A DNA stretch of 64,000 bases from Zygaena filipendulae (taxonomy: Eukaryota > Arthropoda > Insecta > Lepidoptera > Zygaenidae). Location: positions 8,928,001-8,992,000 of the forward strand of contig OU015665.1 in NCBI GenBank assembly GCA_907165275.2, given 5' to 3'. Positions 36,038 to 46,900 of the stretch are shown piece by piece. A program made the translations under genes and the position numbers. Within the stretch, counting starts at the first letter, position 1. The number at the start of each line of letters is the position of its first letter. Below the pieces are notes generated by a model. It was not told the origin of the DNA and searched no databases. It saw only the letters and a program-made list of their open reading frames with translations.

Positions 36038-36362
36038 TGACATTTACCTGCGGTGCACGTTTCGTTATCCAGTGTTTTCTTTTTTTTTAGTTATTTTCAA
36101 ATAAAGCACGTCAGGATTGAGGTGCAGCTACCAACAATGTACGGTCCGGTGTACGTACGTTGTAAAGGCCGTAAATAAATCCACGCTCCAACAAGAGGTC
36201 ATTGTTTCCATCCAATATTGTAATATTAACCCGAGCTACCTATATTAGCGTGACACAATAAATCTTTCCACATTTATTTACTCTTTGGTAATATTATGCT
36301 CGAGAACAGTCGTTCGCGTGAGTGCTCCAATTCTTTTTAATTTTTTTTTTACTGAGATATTT

Positions 36363-36640
36363 TTTACCGCGCGATTTCATCCGCGGTAATTTCGGGGTTC
36401 CCGCGGGAATTCCGGGAAAAAGTACTCTACGTCCTTCTTTGTACCCCTGACAGTAGTTTACGGTGATTAGCTTTTCCCCGCATTAATTCCGGAGTTCCCG
36501 CGGGAATTCCGGGATAAAAACTATCCTATCTTTTAAGTTGGACCATATTATAAATGGTTACAAATATTTATCAAAATCCGTTCAGTAGTTTCGGAGTCCG
36601 TCGCGGACAAACAACGTGACACGTGATTTATATATATTAA
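36363..36640 (-). mobile_element. Composite Helitron-like unit
   Basis: Two 3'-end-like parts in series (ACCGCGCGATTTCATCCGCG, then TTAGCTTTTCCCCGCATTAA) and the end ACGTGATTTATATATATTAA. Confidence 0.7.
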
Positions 36641-36654
36641 GATATTCTAACAAG

Positions 36655-36850
36655 ACTAATAACGGAAAGCCATCCCCGATGAGATGGCAGGATGATGTAA
36701 TAAAAAATGTAGCGGGTCCAACATGGAAATCCTCTCAAATCCTGAAAAAGAGGAAAATAGGGCTCCCTTGAGAGCACTGGTGGGACGTGTCGTCCAGAAT
36801 AGTCACGATCCTCAGTCATAAGGAAATGACTAGGAAGACATAATTTACAA
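36655..36850 (+). pseudogene. Relic of a LINE endonuclease/RT C-terminus
   Basis: The + frame reads MRWQDDVIKNVAGPTWKS before decaying to a stop. This resembles the RW.DD...AG..W.R.AQDR end of RTE-type lepidopteran LINE proteins. Only about 30 codons are recognisable. Confidence 0.5.
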
Positions 36851-37013
36851 TCGATTTCTTTTAAAATGAAATATAGGTAGGTACTAGAAGATAAGATTTT
36901 TTATAGCGGGTTCCACTAATTTTACTCCTATATGACTTGTCGTATGTCCGCTTAGTTCTTTTAAATTATGCAATACATTTTGATGTGTTTCTTTAAGAAG
37001 GTTTGCGCTATAC

Positions 37014-37110
37014 TAGCTGCTCCTCACAGTTTCACCCGATGTTATTCTCTGCTCTGTATGGGTGGATGCGGGGTTCCCGAGAAACTCCCGAAATTTGCAT
37101 AAATCCCACG
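37014..37110 (-). mobile_element. Helitron-like relic
   Basis: CTAGCTGCTCCTCACAGTTT with a decayed GGGGTTCCCGAGAAACTCCC. Confidence 0.5.
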
Positions 37111-37181
37111 GAGAAGAGCGTTTTATTAGGTTAGATTAAATTCATTTAAACCAAATAATCTAATTCATTATTATATCATAA

Positions 37182-37411
37182 CTAGCTGTCCCCCGCGATT
37201 TCATCCGCGGTAATTTCGGAGTTCCCGCGGAGGTTGCGGGAAAAAAGTACTCTATGTCTTTCAGTTCCCGAGGGAATTCCGGGATAAAACCTATCCTATC
37301 TTTAAGTTGGACCATATTATAAATGGTTACAAAATTTTATCAAAATCCGTTCAGTAGTTTCAGAGTCCATCGCGGACAAACAACGTGACACGTGATTTAT
37401 ATATATTAAGA
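37182..37411 (-). mobile_element. Composite Helitron-like unit, tandem copy 1
   Basis: CTAGCTGTCCCCCGCGATTT, internal deletion, then CACGTGATTTATATATATTA. Runs straight into the next copy. Confidence 0.72.
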
Positions 37412-37697
37412 CTAGCCTTCCCCCGCGATTTCATCCGCGGTGATTTCGGAGTTCCCGCGGGAATTCCGGGAAAAAATACTCTACGTCCTTCTTTGTACCC
37501 CTGACAGTATTTTATGGTGATTAGCTGTTCCCCGCATTAATTCCGGAGTTCCCGCGGGAATTCCGGGATAAACAATATCCTATCTTTTAAGTTGGACCAT
37601 ATTATAAATAGTTACAAAATTTTATCAAAATCCGTTCAGTAGTTTCGGAGCCCATCGCGGACAAACAACGTGACACGTGATTTATATATATATATTT
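37412..37697 (-). mobile_element. Composite Helitron-like unit, tandem copy 2
   Basis: CTAGCCTTCCCCCGCGATTT, second end TTAGCTGTTCCCCGCATTAA, then an AT run. Head to tail with copy 1. Confidence 0.72.
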
Positions 37698-38389
37698 AGA
37701 TTAGATTAGATAAGATATTAAGATATGTCGAAGGATACATAATACGTACCTACTATTGACAATCGTCGAGAAGATAAATTTCAAAATACTTAAGTCATTG
37801 TCAGAATAAATAAATTTACACAAACAATATAGTAAAGCCCTCTTCTTAGGGATTATGACAACAATCTTTCTGAATCTGTTCATATTCTGTCCTAACAAAA
37901 ATATTTGCTGTTTGTAATTGTCCACTGTTTTCTCTGACTGACATTGGCATGAATAGTGCGCTTACTTATCCAAGGCGTCTGTTGCCGTATTGAAAAAAGA
38001 AGAAGAAGAATACGCGATGTCAAAAAATATCTACTGTCAGTTAACCCTATGACAGAATATTTATTTCATCATTTCTCTGTGTCTACGTCCGTTATCATTT
38101 CGGCATACGCATGCGTGTCATACCTGAGTGTGCAATTAGTTTCGTTTGCTTGTCTGCATGTTACAATTAATCTCACAGCGAATGATATTTAAGTTAGTGC
38201 CTATTAACTGCTAATGTGCTGACAAAAAATAACAGCTGTCGACCCACTCCAGCTACGAAGCTGGCAAAACACAATTGTGATTATACGGTTATCGGCTTAG
38301 TAATTGTTATTAATTTCTTGGCAATTAAACATAGCGTTAATTTAGGGTAGTACCAAACTAACGATTTTTATTTCTTTCTTTCTAATCTA
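37698..38389. other. No gene seen
   Basis: Unassigned. 38741-39075 and 39291-39982 also lack features, apart from a CpG-rich run (CGTCGCGTCGCGTCGTCCGT) near 39500 and AAAGATGGCGG near 39757. Confidence 0.4.
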
Positions 38390-38740
38390 TACAACGTGTT
38401 AATGAATTAACTGAAAACTAGAAAGTAGTTTGCTCAGAATCGACTAGCAAATCGATCGTACTATGTTTTAATATAGGTTATATTTTTTCACTTTTACTAG
38501 CCCATGTCTAAATTATTTATAATACAATATTTGGCGCGTACGCTGCCCGCAGCAAAAAAAATCGAACCGATAGGCGCGGGCGTAGCGCTTGGAATTTCGT
38601 AGATAGGTCACCTCCAAACTAAGGTTGAATAACTTCTAAAGTATCAATTTTTTCGACATAAAATATATTTTAATCATGTTATTGTTTATTTTTCTAAATG
38701 GGGTGTATCAGGTTTTCAGTTAATTCATTAACACGTTGTA
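38390..38740. mobile_element. MITE with 29-bp perfect inverted ends
   Basis: The left end at 38390-38418 and the right end at 38712-38740 are exact reverse complements. TA dinucleotides flank both ends, suggesting a Tc1/mariner-type duplication. The centre has a CpG-rich patch around 38530-38600. No coding frame. Confidence 0.82.
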
Positions 38741-39075
38741 TAAGGACCTCCGCGATATAGGACTACCCAGTGCGGAGGCCATTGTAAGGCTGATTATTTA
38801 TCATGGTGTAGGTAATGTAGGTAGGATCGCATTTGGATTGGTACTTTATAGTATAAAGTTAGATATACTTAAGACACTTGAATAAGCATTATTAGTTTAG
38901 AAGGTACCTAATTATTAGTACTTACCTAACTTGTGTTCATCAACACCATGTTCCTTTTTTGTTTTGTTTAAATAAATAAATATATTATAATCAACCGGGA
39001 AAAGGTTTTGAAATCCACAACTTTGTTATAATTAGGCTATATTCCAATTGATAGCGTAGTTATATTCAAGATGCC

Positions 39076-39290
39076 CCAAAGTTTCTCCCACGTAAGTTTC
39101 GTAATTCCCGCAGGAATTATTTTTTCTTAAATAAAAGTAAAATAAGTAACTCTTTATTACATCTACTGCTACCTGCCAGTGAAAATTCCGTTGAAATCAA
39201 TCCAGCCATTTCAGATATTAGCCGAAACAAACAGACAGACAGACAGACGAGAAATAATTATTGAATTTAAATTATATGTATAGATTTATA
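39076..39290 (-). mobile_element. Helitron-like copy, second subfamily
   Basis: CCAAAGTTTCTCCCACGTAA to ACAGACAGACAGACAGACGA; CTAG end lost. Confidence 0.58.
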
Positions 39291-39982
39291 CATTTTTGTA
39301 AAGGATTCTATTAAAAATTTCAACTATACGTTGATGGAGGTTAAATTACAATATTTATTACACTGCGCTGGCGGTGTGTTTAAAAAAAATCTCACTGCAT
39401 TTATTTATATTTTGAAAATTGAACAACGAACGTCACACGTTTTTCAAATAGGTACAAGTAGTTGGGTATTTAGTAAAATTTGAAACAATCACAGCTGCAT
39501 TCGTCGCGTCGCGTCGTCCGTCTGCGTCAAGCCGAAGTCGTAAATAACAGGCCTGATTATAACAACAATAAATTAAATGCGAGCCCGTTAAAATTATAGG
39601 AGATTATTATTTTAACGAAGCAAATTATTACCTACTTGCTGTTGCCCGGGGTGATCGCGTAATGTTCTGAAACCACTAGTTAGGTACCACTGTCCGGTCC
39701 TTCAAATTTCCAAATATGGAATGAGTGAATAACTTGCGATTTTGGCGGGAATCAAAGATGGCGGTTCGGTAATTTATTTTCATATCGAAAAAAAATGGTT
39801 AAAAATGGATTTTGTTGTGTTATAAGGTGCTGTATTGGATAATAACTTTTACAGTGGTGGTTTTTTATGTGCTCAAGAAGATATATGATGTTTCTAGCGG
39901 ATTTCTTCGGTTTCCCCCTAGAGCCTAGTAAGTTATAAAATGTATTTTCATCGTAAAGTCATCATAAAATTTTGTAATGTGA

Positions 39983-40290
39983 CTAGCTGTGCCCCGCGGT
40001 TTCACCCGCGTGAGTTTCAGAAGTCCCGCAGGAACTCCAAAGTAGCCTAATTTACTCCTTATATACTTAACATCCGTTAATTAGCAGTGAAAGTCCCGGC
40101 AAAATCAGTCCAACCATTTCGGAGATTCACCCGTGTGAGTTTCTTCCCCGCAGGAACTCCATAATTCTTTCATATTCTTCTTCGCGTTGCAATAACAAAC
40201 ACAACAAAAGAAGAATTAGCAAAATGGGTCCAGCCGTTCACGCGTGATGCCGTGACCAAGGGAAATAGGGATTCATTTTTATATTTATAG
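39983..40290 (-). mobile_element. Helitron-like copy with internal duplication
   Basis: CTAGCTGTGCCCCGCGGTTT; CACCCGYGTGAGTTTC followed by CCCGCAGGAACTCCA occurs twice. Confidence 0.68.
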
Positions 40291-40512
40291 TTACACAGAT
40301 CTTACAAAGCTCTGTAACGGCTGAAAGGCATTTCATGAAATTTTTACTCACGCCAAGATTTAAAAACTTACAGCAGGCGCCTTTTCATGATGAAAAATTA
40401 TGAACCGAAATTGTGTACTCTCTGTTTACATTGTAAGTTAAATAAGTTTTATTCATTTTCAATGAAGGAGCAGAATTAAAAAAAAAAAAATTGTGGTATG
40501 TATATTTCCATA

Positions 40513-40726
40513 CTAGCTGTGCCCCGCGGTTTCACCCGCGGTAATTTCGGAGTTCCCGCGGGAATTCCGGGATAAAAAGTACCCTATGTCCTTCTCTGTA
40601 CCCCTGACAACGTGCATGCCAAATTTCATTCAAATCCGTTCAGCCGTTTTTGCTTGATTGAGTAACAAACATCCAAAAATCCAAACATCCACACTTTCAC
40701 ATTTATAATATTAGTAGGAAGTAGGA
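40513..40726 (-). mobile_element. Helitron-like non-autonomous element, best-preserved copy
   Basis: Read on the minus strand it starts TC...TACTAATATTATAAATG and ends CCGCGGGTGAAACCGCGG (hairpin) then GGCACAGCTAG, next to a host T. A TC start, a 3' hairpin about ten bases before CTAG and A/T insertion without target duplication are the Helitron pattern. The body carries a GGAATTCCCGCGGGAATTCC palindrome and CAAATCCGTTCAGCCG. It is the reference for the copies listed below and ends about 37 bp before NDNF exon A. Confidence 0.82.
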
Positions 40727-40763
40727 TTAGGTGTACAACGTTTTTTTTTTTATTTTTTCACAG

Positions 40764-40931
40764 ACAATTCAACTCCTACGCCGCTCGCTTGGTACTGCTC
40801 GTCCTTCACGCAGCCGGTGCGGGCTTCGCCTCCCCAGCCGTGCTCGTCGTTAGACCAGCCCCGAAGACCGTGGAGTGGCTGCCGATGGACAACCAGACTA
40901 TTTACAGAATCACGAAAGATGAAACTAGAAG
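40764..40931 (+). CDS. NDNF: NDNF exon A (signal peptide and start of NDNF region)
   Basis: A pyrimidine-rich acceptor (T-run then CACAG) precedes the exon. One base completes a split codon, then 55 codons run from QFNSYAARL to KDETR, ending in phase 2 before GTAAAT. There is no in-frame ATG ahead of the hydrophobic segment, so the initiator Met must lie in an upstream exon. A Helitron-like element ends about 37 bp before this exon. Confidence 0.85.
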
Positions 40932-43900
40932 GTAAATCAAAGGGGAAATATCTGTATTGATTAAGATCAATTAAGATCAATAAAAATTCTTTCACAGATA
41001 GGAAGTAGGTTATTCCGGATTGATATACGATATTTTTTAGAGTTTCCGAGGGAGTTCCAAAATTTAAGAAAGTGAAACCGCAAGGGAACAGCTAGTTCTG
41101 AACAAAACAATAGATGTCATAGACTATTACACTTATACGTTTGCTATGGTAATAGTTTACTTTAACATTTATTGCCATCGAATAGACTTGTAGATAAATA
41201 TACACAATGTATAATTATATTGTACCTACTTACCTAATTTTCTTTCAGCTTAGAGATGAACACTTCGTCAATATCACAGTCGCCCGTCTTCATCACGATA
41301 AGTCCCTGCTCGAGGGATGTGAGATGGCAATTACGAAGGGGGAACAAAGAACGCAACGATGGTAACCCTGTTTTTTCCTTATTTCTTTGAGCCGTTTAGC
41401 CAAAATTTTGACACGTAATACCTAAATCCTTTTTGGTTTTCAGATAACTTGAGTATAATGAAAGAATACAGTGGAAGTGATGCAATATCATTTCCTATGA
41501 ACATTGAAAACAACAGCAGATATGTTTTGCAGGTAAATATATTTTTGGATTTTCTACGTATCTATATAAAACATGACTGTTTAGCTATTTTAAATTTGAA
41601 ATAAATTACTGACGACGAGGCAAGGGCCAAGGCTAGAGAGCATTTGTACCCCTTGGAAATCTTGAAATATGTATTTAAATTATCTTTATTCCTACTTGTA
41701 TAGCTAAAAAAATAAAAATATTTTCTCCTTTTTTCTTACACAAAATGATCTTCTTTAGCCCCCTTAGCCTTGTTGACAATCTTCAACTATGGAACGGCAA
41801 CGTTATGTCACGTGGTCAAGCAAAAATAGATTTTTGCATGGCCCATTTTTAAGTTATTTTAGATTCATTTTAGATTGTCAACTTGGCTAAGGGAGCTGAT
41901 GTATCAACGTCCACACCAAACGGCTGGAATCTTGAGATTTTGCCCAAAGCTTACTATTTGGGAGATTTCAGAAACATTTTCGGAAATTAGCGATGGAAAA
42001 GTGTACGGAAGGTCGCCTTTTACGACATCCTTCTAAAGCGGCATCAATTTTTGCTCCCTTAGCTATGTTGAAAATCGTTAATCGTTATCATGGTTACGAA
42101 ACATCGTCCAATCAGTCGTCGTAATCACTTCTCAGTTGACATCCAGCACTGGAGGGGCGGTAGCGATGAGTGTCCGAGGAGAAGCCTCCAGACCAGTGCG
42201 TATGCGGCTGCGCGTGCGCTCCAAGAGACGACTGGTGGCTAACTGGGACCAAAGGTAGGATGACTTATTATGAGAATCTATTATACCTATTTGATTTTCT
42301 ACGCACAAAAAATGTAAAATTCGAAAGTTTTGATGCGAGAGATAATAACTGCAACTATTGGACCGATTGTAAAATTCTTTCAATGATGTTATAGGAAGCT
42401 ATAGTAATCCGGAATGATATGGAACTCTTTTTATCTTTGAACGAAGTGTTCCCACGGCAATACCGAAGTTTAAGAAGTAAAATCGCGGGGAAACAGCTCG
42501 TCATTAATAAAGGGATACCTACGTATAGATGGGAGATAGATATTCTGGCACTTGAATTGACACAACTATAAGTTAGGAGAGGGATAAGGTAATTTGTTAG
42601 ATTTTAAACATTAATTTTCTTTGCGCCAAACACTATTAAAAGTAGGAGGTTGATCGATAACTTACTGTTACTAACAATAAACATAATATAAGTACACCTA
42701 TTATTGTGTAGGAATAGCTTCTAGATAAATCTAGGTTTCAGATGTATAATGATGAGCTCAAACAATATTAGCTAGGAATATGTGCATTGGTGAGAAACTC
42801 GACAAGTCATCGAACAGAAAGTTGTCTTCGTGTGTTTAATTTTTATAAGATTGACCCGCGTTTACACTGGTGAAATGAGTCACTTTTCAGCAGTTGGTCT
42901 ACTCTAGCCTCTTGACACCAGAGCATTTACTGAAATCCCTTCCCTTGACAAAGCATTAAACTGTTTTTGTTGTAAAGGCCAAGACCTTGATTTCCGTTTT
43001 GAACTCCTGAGCTCGCGTTGGAAGAATGGCGGTCACTAGGCATGACAACTATACCTACCTATCGAACTCCAAGGACAAACTATATCGTCATTGCATTTCA
43101 TTGGCGGCAAAAAATCACGTGTCCAATACTCTTTTTATACAGGAAAAAAAAAACACTCGGGAATTTATGCTTCCTAAAGGTCGGTCGTCCGTTGTCGAAA
43201 TAAAAATCCATAAAAATTTGGCATTTAGAGAACGCTTTTGTAGCGGGAGCGGGATGAATTATGCAGCGCAATGTGAAAACTTCGTTAGTGCGATTCAGGA
43301 TTTCCATCTAGCTAGTATTCTTCGCTTCGTTGTAGTTCGTGACTTGTGGCGTAGAGGTCGCCACAGTTATTTTAGCACTTTGTAAAGGATGCCAGGTGTC
43401 AGGAGACTAGAGCGAGCCCTGAATGCTATGCCAGGTGTCGCAGGTTTGTCGTAACAAATAAAGTTTATTTCATTTCATTTCATTTCATTTTCATTTCATC
43501 ATTTTATGTGATGAACATTTGCGTAAATTCTTAGTCTTAGTGAGCTTCGGTGTTTGGTAAAAGTGTACAGGATGTAAGGTTAAACAATAGACTTATTGAA
43601 CGAGGGTGTTTACTGTTCAGTATCCGAATTCGTCAAAATTTTTTTTTGGCGTAAATATATTGCTCTGACGGATTATACCCTAAAGGTCAATAAATGCCTC
43701 TATTTGTAGTATTTCCGCTGGCGTGCCGACAAATCTTGTTATATAAGGGTCATTCCCCCTTGTAAATCCACGTTCTGTTTAAGGTTTTTTCTGCAAACAG
43801 TGCTTTATTACTCATATTTTTTTTTGTAACATCTATTCAAAAAACGTGTTGTGAACGTGCCCTTATTCCGTCCTAGGTTTCATAGCTCATATGGGTGTGT

Positions 43901-46900
43901 GCTAAGTTGAATCATAAATTCATCTCAACGTATGTAGGTCCGTGTTCTTGTGAGTTGTGACGAACGGATTCGATTTATGGATGTATGGTTATAGAAAATA
44001 TAGAATGACTAACGGAACAGGTTTGGTTTTGATGCTTGCGATCTTTTATAAGGGTGTGTGTGAAAGAGAAAGAAAATTGACAGTAAATATCTGTTGAATA
44101 CAATTTTTTATGGATACTCGTACATATCCGGCAATAATATTATAAATACTTAGGTTTCTATTCGTTTTTGAAACGAGATGAAGAAGAGCGTACGAAAAGT
44201 GTTTAAGTTTTTAAAGCCCCACGCCCTATTTTATTTTTCCTCTAATCCCTTTCCGTCTCTTACTATCATTGATTGACGATTGTAATTAATGCAAAGACTT
44301 ACTTTGTGTTTTACAGCTTTATAAATTTCCCTTCCCTAAATAGGAATATAAACTTCTGTTTTATGCCTACATAATATTTTAGTTTACGATACATCGTTCG
44401 AAAAAAAAATCACCGGTGACCTTTAAGTTTAACGACGGCAATCAAATCCGCATGGGGAGGCGTAAGCTTCAGAAGCTTTAGCGAAAGCCTCTCTCAGATG
44501 AGATAAAATTACGTAAAAAAATATTACTCACAATTTTGAAAAAATATCGCAGCGCTTCACAATAGACTGGTCTGGTGGTTAGGTGTCATAGCCCATCAGA
44601 GTACACATACATTAAGTGGTGTTTTGCGTTTATTCGGAGTATAATATGTTCAAAAAAAAGCACTAATCGATGGGTGCATCAGAATAGAATATTATATACT
44701 TATTAGAATAGTACTTACATACTTTTTTAATGTCAAAAGACATAATAATACCTACAAAGTCGAATAAATTAAAATAAGAACAACTTAGCACATGTATTTA
44801 ATATAGGTATATATAAAAGCACAAACTGACTGACTGATCGATCAACGCACAGCTGAAACGCACAGCTGGGTCTAGAACCATGAAATTTTGCACAAATATT
44901 CCTTAAGTGATGTAGGTGTGCACAAAGAAAGGATTTTTAAAAGTTCAACTCCTAGGGTTGCAAAGTTTGTATAGAATAATTCCGCGGGATCTCCTAAATT
45001 ATCGCGGTTGAAACCGCACGGGACAGCTAGTTGTACATAAAACATTTCACATAGGTAATTACTAATATACCTACTTTGCACGGTAATTAAAATTATTATC
45101 TATATAAATAAAAATTAATAGCCGAAATGCATGTGATCGCATAACTTCCAAACGACTGCACCAAATTGGATATTTTTTTATTTTTTGTATTCATGATTGT
45201 TAGGATAAGGTTTGTATACCTAAAGGAAGTTTGGAGTTGCTGCGGAAATTCCAAAACTCACGTGGTTTATTCTGCGAAACTGTTGGACCGATTTTGACAG
45301 GACTTTGACTGACTTTAGCTTATGTTATAAGGAATAAATTAATTCAAAGTAACCACTTTGAAGTCCTGCGGGAATTCCGAACCTAAAGTCGGTGAAACCA
45401 CGGGGTACAGTATACAATTATTACCTATGTTGGATAATTTCGTCCATCTACCACTTCGGAAGTAAAAGAATTATTAGGTATCATTTTATCAACGACGCAG
45501 AAAATTTCTCATTTTAGTTTTTGATACCTTTATACAATAAGCGTTTTTTAGTTTATTTATTAGCCACTGTATTCTGGCTAATAAATAACTAAAAATAAAA
45601 TTTATTAATAAATAAAATAAAATGCGATTCAATGTTGCCATTAAAAATAGATAGTATGTATTTAAGTAGGTACTACGCGTTGACATTCCGATAATTTTAA
45701 TTGCGCAGATTATTGCCGGTCGAATGAAATACCTACTTTTGAAAGGTATTCTTCGTCGATCCAATGCGGCTTCTGTTTTATTTTAATACATTTATTGCTG
45801 AGAAAAATTTTAACGTACCTAATACGAGTTAAAGTACCTACAAGCAAAGATTTTTGTTTCAATTTCTTAAAACTGATGAGATCGATCGCCATCCCTAGCA
45901 AGCAGTTTTTGGCAGCGTTCGATGTCAGGACCAATGTAAAAGTTTTTAAGTTATTAAACTTTTTATTTCGAGTGCTTGCGTAATACGTAGGTTCGACCTG
46001 AAGGGATCGTGCAAAGTTAAAAGACCTTAAACTATAGAATAATCATATCTCTAACTTCTAAGATTGTTCATTTAAAAAATAAATAGGTATTATTAACACT
46101 TCACAACACAGATCTACTTGATCCCACACTAAGCTTTTGGTTTGTTTGAAAACCAAGCAAACGTGGTACCTATATTATGTACTACATATACATAAATCTA
46201 TAGATGATTCTCTAAAATAGAGTTGAACACAATTTTTTTATGTTAATAGTTAATACATCATGTTTTTTTGAGACTTTTATTAAAACTTTTCTCTATATCT
46301 GCAAAAAACATTGATTTAGTTTTAAATTAAATATCTTAGACGATATTCTCATTGCAGTTGGCTTTAGTTTGAATCTTGTAAGGGCCTTAACATAAATAGC
46401 TGTTTGCAGACGCGGCGTCGTCTTAATTTTTTTGTCACTAAAGCACTAAGTAACGCTTTTATGGTCACCATCCAGTATCGCATTCATTTAACGATGATAA
46501 CTCAAGTAAACGTTCAAAAAGGCAAAGGTATTTTGTTTGTATCCTTTTTTCAACGGTGGATATTCCTCTCTTGCCTAGTGGCATTTTAATTGCGTTGAAT
46601 GTTATTGCCTTGTAGATAAGTACTAGGTATATTTAATATGTTTAATGTGAATTTTATAGAGTTATTTAATCAAGGAAGGGTGCGCAATAAATTTTTATGA
46701 CTATTTGGTGAAAATTTTTAAGTACCTACACATGAGATACTTTTCAGGGTTCCGTACATCAAAAGGAAATAAACGGGACTCTTATGGGATCACTTTGTTG
46801 TCTGTCTGTCTATCTGTCTGTCAAGACCCTTTATCTCGGTAATGTGTGGAAGTATCGAGTTGAAATTAAAACCATACACCTACTTAGGTCTAGTTCCTTG

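Larger units (their letters stand above)
42503..44814. other. Intron D-E, left part
   Basis: Apart from the unrecognised frame at 43026 and the (ATTTC)n tract, nothing is recognised. 45593-46090, 46206-46734 and 47976-48342 in the same intron are also unassigned. Confidence 0.45.

Noticed and set aside
36363..37697. Direct repeats that could suggest a CRISPR-like array
   Set aside because: Eukaryotic context, irregular spacing and Helitron ends; no CRISPR structure.
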